Shown in pieces: positions 1 to 5,664 of a stretch of DNA of 6,615 nucleotides; within the stretch, counting starts at the first letter, position 1; each line of letters opens with the position of its first letter. The notes beneath the pieces are model-generated. The model did no database searches. It was not told the DNA's origin and was given only the letters and a program-made list of their open reading frames with translations. The stretch comes from Terriglobales bacterium (GTDB taxonomy: Bacteria; Acidobacteriota; Terriglobia; Terriglobales; Gp1-AA117): positions 1 through 6,615 of the forward strand of contig JASLFF010000612.1 in assembly GCA_030150795.1 (NCBI GenBank). The letters run 5' to 3'. Made by a program: the position numbers and the translations under genes.

Positions 1-863
1 TAATACGCCACGGCGGCAATGGAAATGACGCTGCCGATCAAGAAACGGTCAAAAGTGACCATGAGCGGGCCAAGGACGTTGCTCACCGTCACCCAACCGC
101 CAAAAAGAAACAACGGCTTGGCGGAAGCAGCGTGAAATCCAAAGCCGCGGCGCAACGCGGGCATTACATGAAAGCAAGCCCATAAGTGCGCTCCACAGGC
201 AACAATCCTTCCCAGCACAAGCGCCCCAATGATGGGAATCAGGCTATGGGTAAAGGGCAGAAGAGCTGCGGGTCCCACATAAGTAAAGATTCCCATGGGA
301 ACGCGGATTGCCGTGGCAAGACGGAAATGCTGCACAGCTTCAAGCACTCCGCGAAATCCGGCGGTCACCACCACGATCGGCACCGCAGCCCCAAGCCAGT
401 AAAACGAACCCAAAGCCTCATGAGAAAGCGAAACCGGAACTTTCAAGAGTCGCTCCACCAGATAAGGCGCGAGAAGAAAAGTTAACAGAGACCCAACCAG
501 CCCCAGGCCCGTCATGAGGAAAAGCGAGGTCCAGACCAACGACGGAATTTCAGCATGGCGTCCCTGCCCTATTCTTTCCGCCACCAATTTCGTCAGCGCA
601 CGAGAGAGTCCCAGATGAAAGAGGCCGAAATATCCAATCACCACCCACGCCAGGCTGATGATTCCAAGGCGCTCCGTACCCAGGCCACGTTTGAGAATGG
701 GCAGACACACGACTGCCACCACCACCGGAAAGCAATTGCCAAAGAGGTTCCACAGAGTGTTGCCGACGAGCGAGCGCCCGCTCGGCACCGCGACGTCAAA
801 CGATGTTGTCTCCGGGTCCAGATTTTCGGGTGCGAGAGATACTTCCTGCGAGGTAGTCTTCAT
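1..863 (-). CDS. Oligosaccharide flippase (Wzx/MATE-type polysaccharide biosynthesis protein), partial
   Basis: Inner-membrane transporter of the polysaccharide flippase (Wzx, MVF/MATE-like) superfamily, expected to move undecaprenyl-diphosphate-linked repeat units from the cytoplasmic to the periplasmic face. The first 287 codons are present and the frame runs open off the left edge; full-length members are usually about 400-500 aa. A roughly 30-residue polar N-terminus is followed by hydrophobic segments at about 33-56, 67-86, 108-132, 152-170, 188-205, 208-232 and 250-270. Family-like stretches are [17 protein letters not shown] (80-96) and [16 protein letters not shown] (272-287). The ATG at 863 overlaps the gmd stop as ATGA, which supports this start and suggests translational coupling; the ribosome-binding site inside gmd is weak. 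It is last in the visible leftward operon. Family membership is clear. The exact substrate cannot be read from sequence, and a MATE exporter of another lipid-linked glycan is the only real alternative. Confidence 0.88.
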   Translation of the reverse strand, partial: MKTTSQEVSLAPENLDPETTSFDVAVPSGRSLVGNTLWNLFGNCFPVVVAVVCLPILKRGLGTERLGIISLAWVVIGYFGLFHLGLSRALTKLVAERIGQGRHAEIPSLVWTSLFLMTGLGLVGSLLTFLLAPYLVERLLKVPVSLSHEALGSFYWLGAAVPIVVVTAGFRGVLEAVQHFRLATAIRVPMGIFTYVGPAALLPFTHSLIPIIGALVLGRIVACGAHLWACFHVMPALRRGFGFHAASAKPLFLFGGWVTVSNVLGPLMVTFDRFLIGSVISIAAVAY

Positions 864-1957
864 TCTCTGCCCGGGCCTTGCGATAAAACAGCAGTTTGCC
901 TCTTTCCAGAGGTTTCCATCTTTGCAATCTCCAATTCTGCCCGAACCATTTCGGTCACCAGTTCATCGAAAGTGGTACGAGGAGTCCAGCCGAGTTTTTC
1001 TCTGGCTTTCGCGGCATTGCCTAACAGGTTTTCAACTTCCGCCGGTCGAAAATAGCGGGGATCAATAGCTACGATACGCTCGCCCGTAGCGGCGTCAAAG
1101 GCTGCTTCATCCTGGCCCGTTCCTTCCCAACGAAGGCCGATCCCGAGCTTTTGCGCCACGACGCAAACAAAATCACGAACGGAATGTTGCTTGCCTGTGG
1201 CGATTACATAGTCCTCCGGGCGGTCCTGTTGGAGCATGAGCCACATGGCTTCCACGTAATCGCGCGCATGCCCCCAATCCCGCCGGGCCTCAAGGTTGCC
1301 CAGATAAAGGCAGTCTTGCTGCCGTAGCTGAATACGGGTCAGAGCACGAACAATCTTGCGCGTAACAAATGTTTCGCCTCGCAACGGCGACTCATGATTA
1401 AAAAGGATGCCGCTGCAGGCATAAATGCCGTACGTTTCGCGGTAGGTCGCAGTGATCCAGTGAGCATAGAGCTTGGCAACACCATAGGGCGAGCGCGGAT
1501 AAAACGGCGTGGTCTCACTTTGAGGGACTTCCTGGGCTTTTCCAAACATCTCTGAAGTGGAAGCCTGATAGAACCGCGTCTTGCCCTGAAGACCCAGACT
1601 GCGGATACCTTCCAGCATGCGCAATGGCCCAAGGGCATCGGACTCTACCGTATATTCAGGCTGCTCAAACGACACCGCTACGTGGCTCTGGGCCGCAAGG
1701 TTGTAAATCTCATTGGGCTCGACGAGTTGTACGGTGCGTTTCAAGCTGCTGTAATCGGTCATATCACCGTAATGAAGAAAAAAACGGCAGCCTGCAGCGT
1801 GGGGATCCTGAACCAGGTGATCGATCCTGCCGGTGTTGAATGAAGACGAGCGACGCCTGATTCCGTGGACCTCATAGCCCTTCTGCAGAAGAAGCTCCGC
1901 GAGATAGGAGCCGTCCTGGCCGGTCACGCCAGTAATCAATGCTCGTCTAAGCGCCAC
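860..1957 (-). CDS. gmd: GDP-mannose 4,6-dehydratase
   Basis: Cytoplasmic NADP-dependent short-chain dehydrogenase/reductase that converts GDP-mannose to GDP-4-keto-6-deoxymannose, precursor of GDP-rhamnose, GDP-fucose or GDP-perosamine. The 365 residues match the usual length. Visible motifs are the Rossmann GVTGQDG (10-16), the [12 protein letters not shown] loop (34-45), the STSEMFG active-site strand (133-139, Thr134 and Glu136), the YGVAK catalytic Tyr158/Lys162 pair and the NHES...GETFVTRK segment (187-201). The start is GTG at 1957, with GGAG at 1965-1968 seven bases upstream, and it places the glycine motif at the normal distance from the N-terminus. Oddities are Leu192 where I recall Arg (NHESPRRG), and a polar C-terminal tail after about residue 345. 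The 3' end overlaps the flippase start by 4 bp. A GDP-keto-sugar reductase partner is not in the window, so the final sugar is unknown. Confidence 0.96.
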   Translation of the reverse strand: MALRRALITGVTGQDGSYLAELLLQKGYEVHGIRRRSSSFNTGRIDHLVQDPHAAGCRFFLHYGDMTDYSSLKRTVQLVEPNEIYNLAAQSHVAVSFEQPEYTVESDALGPLRMLEGIRSLGLQGKTRFYQASTSEMFGKAQEVPQSETTPFYPRSPYGVAKLYAHWITATYRETYGIYACSGILFNHESPLRGETFVTRKIVRALTRIQLRQQDCLYLGNLEARRDWGHARDYVEAMWLMLQQDRPEDYVIATGKQHSVRDFVCVVAQKLGIGLRWEGTGQDEAAFDAATGERIVAIDPRYFRPAEVENLLGNAAKAREKLGWTPRTTFDELVTEMVRAELEIAKMETSGKRQTAVLSQGPGRE

Positions 1958-1964
1958 GCTGTTT

Positions 1965-1968
1965 CTCC
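1965..1968 (-). promoter_or_regulatory. Shine-Dalgarno of gmd
   Basis: GGAG on the minus strand, seven bases before the GTG at 1957. It supports a GTG start. The ATGs slightly upstream (1970 and 1976) are in another frame and run into a stop after a few codons. Confidence 0.7.
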
Positions 1969-2047
1969 ATCGTCATTCCTGAGCGAAAACACCAGTCCAC
2001 AGGCACAAAGCAGTTTTCTTCCCGCGTAATGGGGTTTGAGCATTTCT

Positions 2048-2074
2048 ATTGTAAGGGAGTGGCAGCGTTTTGAA
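2048..2074 (-). promoter_or_regulatory. Possible internal promoter ahead of gmd
   Basis: On the minus strand TACAAT (2053 to 2048) matches the sigma-70 -10 consensus at five of six bases. TTCAAA (2074 to 2069) matches the -35 at four of six. The spacer is 15 bp, shorter than the preferred 16-18, so this is a weak call. It lies in the only sizeable gap inside the leftward gene string and could give gmd and the flippase their own transcription. The -35 half also overlaps one arm of the hairpin at 2072-2095. Confidence 0.25.
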
Positions 2075-2095
2075 TGCGCCGCTGGGCGCGCATTC
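2072..2095 (-). repeat. Inverted repeat between the phosphotransferase gene and gmd
   Basis: GAATGCGC (2072-2079) and GCGCATTC (2088-2095) form a perfect 8-bp stem around an 8-nt loop. Neither strand has a T-run directly after the stem, so it does not look like a standard intrinsic terminator. It may be an mRNA-stability or partial-termination hairpin within the operon, or an operator. Strand is given as that of the flanking genes. Confidence 0.5.
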
Positions 2096-2127
2096 GCTTC
2101 CAGAAATCTGATGATTGGGGCGGAAGA

Positions 2128-3615
2128 TCAGTGACCAGAGCCTCGAAAGACGACAGGAACGGTCTTGCAAAGAATTTTTAAATCCAGAAGCACGTTCCAG
2201 TTTTCAATGTACTCCAGATCAAGCATGACATTCTTTTCAAAAGAGGGATCGTGGCGGGCCGTTACCTGCCAGAGACCAGTGAGTCCAGGAGTAACGTCGA
2301 GCCGCCGGAAGTGCTCAAGATCATAGCGCTTGAAATCATCTTCAGGATGCGGGCGCGGCCCCACAACGCTCATATCGCCCTTGAAGACGTTAAACAGCTG
2401 TGGGAGTTCGTCAATGCTGTATTTGCGAAGGAAACGTCCGAGCCGGGTGATACGCGGATCGTCAACGATCTTGAACGTGGCCCCATTGCGCTCATTCATG
2501 TGCATCAGGCCATTCTTGCGGGCGTCAGCGTCCACACACATGGTACGAAACTTATAACAGCGGAATTTACGCCCTTTGCGGCCAACACGCCAAGCTTTGT
2601 ACAGGATTGGTCCCGGGGAATCGATCTTGACGGCTATGGCCGTCAACAGAAGCAATGGAGCGGTAACCACCAGCGTAACGATGCTGATGAAAAGGTCCAT
2701 CAGGCGCTTCACAAAAAGGCCAAGAGCGGGGATCGGCTGGCGATTGAGTTCCAATACCGGAACGGAGCCGATGTAATTCATGCCGGCGCCGATCGCGAGA
2801 CCTCCGTAAAGATCAGGCACAACTTTTACGCCTATGCGCTGACGGCGTGCCTCAAGCACGATGCGGACCACCAGATCACGGCTGATGGACGGAGTGAAAT
2901 AAATTTCATCGATAAAATTTTCGGTGAGAATGCGGGGCAGATCGTCGGGCGTTCCCAGGCAAAAAGGCCTGGTGCCGGGCTCCCAATCAACAAATCCGCA
3001 GAATGTCTTTCCTAGCTGCGTGTGGCTCTGGAGATAAGAGCGAAATGCCTGTCCAACTTCGCCGCTGCCAACAATAAGGACATGTTGATTGCCAATGCCG
3101 CGCTCAATGCGCTTAAGGTTGTAACGCTCCATGACATAACGAACGCACAGGACACCTACCAGACTGAAGAGCGGCGTACTGGCGACGATCAGGCGCGGAA
3201 CAGCCTGCTCCCCGGCGATAAACACAATCATGATGGAGATCATGGAGGAAACCATGAAACCCTTCAGGATTCTTACGCGGGCGCCCCTGGCAGAACGGAT
3301 GGCAGCATCTGAGTAAAGATTTTGGGCAGCATTGCAGATCACGGTGAGGCAGGCATAGGTCAACAGGAACACGAACAGGCGCAGGGGCGGAGTCGTAATA
3401 TCCACCGGTGAAACCCCTACGAGGTCGCTTAGAAAGTCGCGTCCTGAATAGGCCGCGTAGCCTGAAACAATCACGATCAGGGCCTCTAACATTGCGACGG
3501 CTGCACCGAGCCCAGTCCCTTTTTCATGGGCCAGCGCACGATGAATCTGGGTCCCTGCGAAATGCGACACTTCCAAGAGATTGCCTTGTTCCTTCACTAC
3601 CTCTTGTGTAGACAC
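2128..3615 (-). CDS. Undecaprenyl-phosphate sugar phosphotransferase (WbaP/WcaJ-type exopolysaccharide initiating enzyme)
   Basis: Integral inner-membrane polyprenol-phosphate hexose-1-phosphate transferase that starts repeat-unit assembly by moving a sugar phosphate from a nucleotide sugar onto undecaprenyl phosphate. With the GTG at 3615 it is 495 aa, normal for the two-domain WbaP/WcaJ class. The N-terminal half has four hydrophobic segments (about 38-55, 78-97, 117-136, 141-158) and a Rossmann-like CoA_binding_3 domain with VLIVGSGEVG (179-188). The C-terminal Bac_transf domain has the membrane-embedded helix (about 306-328) leading to KIDSPGP (330-336), FRTM (356-359), the catalytic Asp-Glu pair in SIDELPQL (Asp402/Glu403), GPRP (419-422) and PGLTGLWQV (443-451). 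An upstream GTG at 3675 has no ribosome-binding site and would overlap the previous gene; the chosen GTG has AGGAGG five bases upstream. It follows the Wzz-like gene by 25 nt. Glucose or galactose is a likely substrate, but sequence alone does not decide. Confidence 0.95.
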   Translation of the reverse strand: MSTQEVVKEQGNLLEVSHFAGTQIHRALAHEKGTGLGAAVAMLEALIVIVSGYAAYSGRDFLSDLVGVSPVDITTPPLRLFVFLLTYACLTVICNAAQNLYSDAAIRSARGARVRILKGFMVSSMISIMIVFIAGEQAVPRLIVASTPLFSLVGVLCVRYVMERYNLKRIERGIGNQHVLIVGSGEVGQAFRSYLQSHTQLGKTFCGFVDWEPGTRPFCLGTPDDLPRILTENFIDEIYFTPSISRDLVVRIVLEARRQRIGVKVVPDLYGGLAIGAGMNYIGSVPVLELNRQPIPALGLFVKRLMDLFISIVTLVVTAPLLLLTAIAVKIDSPGPILYKAWRVGRKGRKFRCYKFRTMCVDADARKNGLMHMNERNGATFKIVDDPRITRLGRFLRKYSIDELPQLFNVFKGDMSVVGPRPHPEDDFKRYDLEHFRRLDVTPGLTGLWQVTARHDPSFEKNVMLDLEYIENWNVLLDLKILCKTVPVVFRGSGH

Positions 3616-3620
3616 CCTAG

Positions 3621-3626
3621 CCTCCT
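3621..3626 (-). promoter_or_regulatory. Strong Shine-Dalgarno fixing the phosphotransferase start
   Basis: A full AGGAGG on the minus strand, five bases before GTG 3615 and inside the 25-nt gap after the Wzz-like stop. It decides the start in favour of GTG 3615, removing 20 residues from the longest open frame. Confidence 0.85.
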
Positions 3627-3640
3627 GACTGTGTCTGTGC

Positions 3641-4954
3641 TTATGCCTGCGAAATCTCGTCCGGCCGTCCTGCACGATGGCGCGGAATGCTGCTCACTGA
3701 AGTTGAATTTCTACGGCCAACGCGAAGCACCTGGGAAATCAATATGCGTCTTGGATCATCCTGGTCCCAGCGGTCCCACCAGTTTTTGATGAAGTAGCCC
3801 AGGCAAGCCAGCAACGCGCTCAGCAACGTTCCCAACGCAATAACAAGCTTCCATGAAGGCTCTCTTCTCTCCGGAGTTGAAGCCGGATCCAGCACTTTGA
3901 CTGACGGTATTTCTTTGGCTTCCTGGATTCTTGCCATTTCATATTGCTGTGTAAGCAATTCGACTACCGTTTCGCGAATTTTGGTTTGGCGGTAGAGATC
4001 GGCCCACTTCACTCCCAGTATCGGCAGGCTCTTAACCGACGGGTAGGGACTCGTGGCATCCTGAATGTTGGGCGCGCGGCCTGAGTTGATCTTAGCCAAT
4101 TCGCGCTGCAGCTCGTTCACATGGGCCTGAACGCTTTTCACGCGAATGTTTTCTTCCGTGTAAGTCTCCTTGAGACCTTCCAATTGCGCCTTGGAAGCAA
4201 TCAGCTCGCCCTGGAGCCTAGCTGCAGCTTCCACTTCGACCTTTGTCTGCTCAGGCACATCCAATGCCATATTTGCGCTGGCAAACTGGCTGAATTGCTT
4301 CTCTGCATCCTGCAAATTATTGTTTTCATCAGCCAACCGCTGCTCAATAAAAATACGTTCACGGCGCGCAGCGGACGTGGAAACTTTTGCCAACACCGAA
4401 CCGAGTTCCTCTACATAAGCATTCGCAAGGTCCGTGGCCACGGCTTTGTCATGGTCCTGCACGGAGATGGCGATCACGCCGCTCTTTTTGTCCTCAGAAA
4501 TGATTGTGCGCTTGGCCAGCTTCTTGCGCGTATCTTCCCAATACTTTTGGCTGTACCTTTTCTTGAGATCGAAGCGCTCAATCAGGTGGTCCTGCACGGT
4601 GCGGCTTTCCAGCACTCTGGCAAAAATCGCACTCGTGCTTTTCATCCCCATCATGTCGCTCGCCATGCCGATCAGTCCCGGTGACTTTGACAGAGCGGGC
4701 AGAAGCGATGCCAAACCGGAACCACTACTATCGGGCGGCATGATCTGGGCCGTGCTTTCATATTTGGGATAACGCCAGGCAACAACCAGAGACAAGACAA
4801 AACCAAGAACCACCCAGCGAAAAATCTGGCGGCGCTGTAGCCAGAGGTGGTAGAGCGCATCTGTCCATCTCAGCCAACTGGGGCTGGGTGCAGGCAGTTG
4901 GGTGCCATTCGCTTCACTTCTGAGAACTTCTCTTTCGGCCTCGCTTAGCGGCAT
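3641..4954 (-). CDS. Wzz/GNVR-family polysaccharide chain-length determinant protein
   Basis: Polysaccharide co-polymerase of the inner membrane, expected to oligomerise and set polymer length together with a Wzy polymerase. The 437-aa reading starts at ATG 4954, preceded by AAGGGAGG with a 7-nt gap; the frame also extends to a TTG at 4981 that lacks a ribosome-binding site. A cytoplasmic N-terminus of about 44 residues precedes TM1 (about 45-60). A periplasmic region follows, with heptad-rich, probably coiled-coil helices at about 197-290. Next is a GNVR-type segment (about 307-368) with LPILGVKWADL, YEMARIQEAKEIPSVKVLDPA and the proline-containing run before TM2 (about 369-388). A basic tail of about 47 residues comes after TM2, longer than in classical Wzz. 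No Walker A/B or tyrosine-rich BY-kinase domain is present, so any Wzc-like kinase would be a separate protein. It is the first gene of the leftward operon. Confidence 0.92.
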   Translation of the reverse strand: MPLSEAEREVLRSEANGTQLPAPSPSWLRWTDALYHLWLQRRQIFRWVVLGFVLSLVVAWRYPKYESTAQIMPPDSSGSGLASLLPALSKSPGLIGMASDMMGMKSTSAIFARVLESRTVQDHLIERFDLKKRYSQKYWEDTRKKLAKRTIISEDKKSGVIAISVQDHDKAVATDLANAYVEELGSVLAKVSTSAARRERIFIEQRLADENNNLQDAEKQFSQFASANMALDVPEQTKVEVEAAARLQGELIASKAQLEGLKETYTEENIRVKSVQAHVNELQRELAKINSGRAPNIQDATSPYPSVKSLPILGVKWADLYRQTKIRETVVELLTQQYEMARIQEAKEIPSVKVLDPASTPERREPSWKLVIALGTLLSALLACLGYFIKNWWDRWDQDDPRRILISQVLRVGRRNSTSVSSIPRHRAGRPDEISQA

Positions 4955-4961
4955 CCGCCAG

Positions 4962-4969
4962 CCTCCCTT
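4962..4969 (-). promoter_or_regulatory. Shine-Dalgarno of the Wzz-like gene
   Basis: AAGGGAGG on the minus strand, seven bases upstream of ATG 4954. It favours this ATG over the in-frame TTG at 4981, which is upstream of the site itself. Confidence 0.8.
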
Positions 4970-5033
4970 GTGTACATCCAAGTAAGCCTAGCGCTCCAAT
5001 TCCCAACAATTTTCAGCGGACCAGATTTTTGAA

Positions 5034-5086
5034 CTTCCAATTTACGTCCAATCCCCTTCCAAACGTCTTAAACGTCTTCCAACATA
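5034..5086. repeat. Degenerate 11-bp tandem repeat (CTTCCAA array), possible operator cluster
   Basis: Five consecutive units start at 5034, 5045, 5056, 5067 and 5076: CTTCCAATTTA, CGTCCAATCCC, CTTCCAAACGT, CTTAAACGT and CTTCCAACATA. Four are 11 bp and the fourth is 9 bp, having lost CC. The third and fourth also create a perfect 9-bp tandem copy of AAACGTCTT (5061-5078). Further TCCAA copies lie at 4977-4981 and 4995-4999. The period is one DNA turn, so the units face the same side of the helix. The position, 80-130 bp upstream of the Wzz-like start, suits binding of an activator or repressor. Function is inferred. Confidence 0.5.
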
Positions 5087-5154
5087 TAAAGTTGCAGAAC
5101 GAACCCAAACTGTTGCCGTCCTAAGTAGAGAGAAACGTCCCATTTCAATCTGAG

Positions 5155-5176
5155 CCGGTCAAGGACCGGGCGTTTT
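5155..5176 (+). terminator. Small GC hairpin followed by TTTT, weak terminator-like element
   Basis: CCGGTC (5155-5160) and GACCGG (5164-5169) form a perfect 6-bp stem with an AAG loop, followed by GCG and TTTT (5173-5176). The shape suits a weak rightward intrinsic terminator. No rightward gene ends here, so it would act only on antisense transcription leaving the leftward operon, or on a leader starting further left. The U-tract is short and offset by three bases. Confidence 0.25.
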
Positions 5177-5570
5177 CTCCCCTGTCGGACGCGGATGCAT
5201 TTAACAACAGTGCACTTATGTAACCATTCAGCTTACCTCAAATCCGGAACTGAAGTTTGTCATGAGGCAAACAGGTAACGAATCCAGATTATAAACCCCC
5301 TGAGAGATGTTCTCCATTGCCGCAGAAGGTTACTGCACCAGATTTGGGTCAGTGCTTGTGGTGTGTCCTCTGGAAGCAGCCGTCCACAGATATGTGTTAA
5401 AAGGCAACAGGCCACTGACAGCATTTATCCGTGATTCGGGCGCGCGAAAAATGGCCTTACGGTTGCAGCAAAATCCTGTAGGCCTTTGGCGTTAAGTGAG
5501 CGGCCAGAAATCAATCCTCATTACGAATCTTTGATGATCCTGGCAGGGAGAACGCGGCAGCAGCTCTGAT

Positions 5571-5600
5571 TTGACGACCATACCTTTAAGAATAGATACT
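5571..5600 (+). promoter_or_regulatory. Candidate sigma-70-type promoter for UDP-glucose dehydrogenase
   Basis: TTGACG (5571-5576) matches the -35 consensus at five of six bases. After 18 bp, GATACT (5595-5600) matches the -10 at four of six. Transcription would start near 5607 and give a leader of about 58 nt ending in the hairpin around the ribosome-binding site. The long spacer and imperfect -10 keep this tentative. Confidence 0.4.
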
Positions 5601-5640
5601 GACACGACAAATAATCCCAAGTAACTGGTAGCGGGATTTG

Positions 5641-5662
5641 TTTTGCTTGGAGAAAAGCAAGA
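5641..5662 (+). promoter_or_regulatory. Hairpin presenting the Shine-Dalgarno of UDP-glucose dehydrogenase in its loop
   Basis: TTGCTT (5643-5648) pairs perfectly with AAGCAA (5655-5660), and the stem extends by a T-G and a T-A pair to 5641/5662. The six-base loop GGAGAA (5649-5654) contains the GGAG ribosome-binding sequence. GGAG is 12 nt from ATG 5665, longer than optimal; folding would shorten the path between them. The stem is mostly A-T, so it is only moderately stable. Confidence 0.45.
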
Positions 5663-5664
5663 AC

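Larger units (their letters stand above)
4955..5664. other. Long divergent intergenic region (no convincing gene)
   Basis: These 710 bp separate the leftward polysaccharide operon from the rightward UDP-glucose dehydrogenase gene and must carry the promoters of both. From left to right they hold the Wzz-like ribosome-binding site, a phased CTTCCAA repeat array (5034-5086), a small GC hairpin followed by TTTT (5155-5176), an 8-bp palindrome AGTGCACT (5209-5216), a possible long-range stem (5400-5487), a candidate promoter (5571-5600) and a hairpin around the dehydrogenase ribosome-binding site (5641-5662). The 62-codon open frame at 5307-5495 has no ribosome-binding site and no recognisable family. 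I see no tRNA, no insertion sequence and no match by eye to the c-di-GMP-I riboswitch core. Confidence 0.7.

Noticed and set aside
555..1068. Two overlapping plus-strand open frames of 166 and 136 codons
   Set aside because: They run antisense across the flippase N-terminus and the gmd 3' end, both supported by family motifs in the minus-strand frames.
1973..2170. 65-codon minus-strand open frame across the phosphotransferase-gmd gap
   Set aside because: It overlaps the phosphotransferase 3' end in another frame, has no recognisable motif, and its composition is unlike a real protein.
2251..3015. 254-codon open frame on the plus strand inside the phosphotransferase gene
   Set aside because: Exact antisense shadow of a well-supported gene; the translation has no recognisable domain, is low in hydrophobic structure, and lacks a plausible ribosome-binding site.
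3616..3675. N-terminal extension of the phosphotransferase to GTG 3675
   Set aside because: It would overlap the Wzz-like gene by 35 nt with no ribosome-binding site, while GTG 3615 has AGGAGG at 5-nt spacing.
4121..4684. 187-codon plus-strand open frame antisense to the Wzz-like gene
   Set aside because: Shadow of the coiled-coil-encoding region; His/Cys/Phe-rich composition with no family resemblance.
5209..5216. Palindrome AGTGCACT
   Set aside because: An 8-bp palindrome is expected by chance in this length, and it shows no second copy or clear promoter context.
5307..5495. 62-codon plus-strand open frame in the divergent spacer
   Set aside because: ATG start but no ribosome-binding site, no recognised motif, and length expected by chance in a 700-bp spacer.
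5400..5500. c-di-GMP riboswitch, considered because such elements often precede polysaccharide genes
   Set aside because: The conserved core sequences and tetraloop-receptor pattern of the c-di-GMP-I class are not visible here.
5541..5556. Sigma-54-like TGGCAGG followed by ACGCG with correct GG/GC spacing
   Set aside because: The -24 half is good but the -12 half (ACGC instead of TTGC) is poor, and a better sigma-70-type candidate lies 30 bp downstream.
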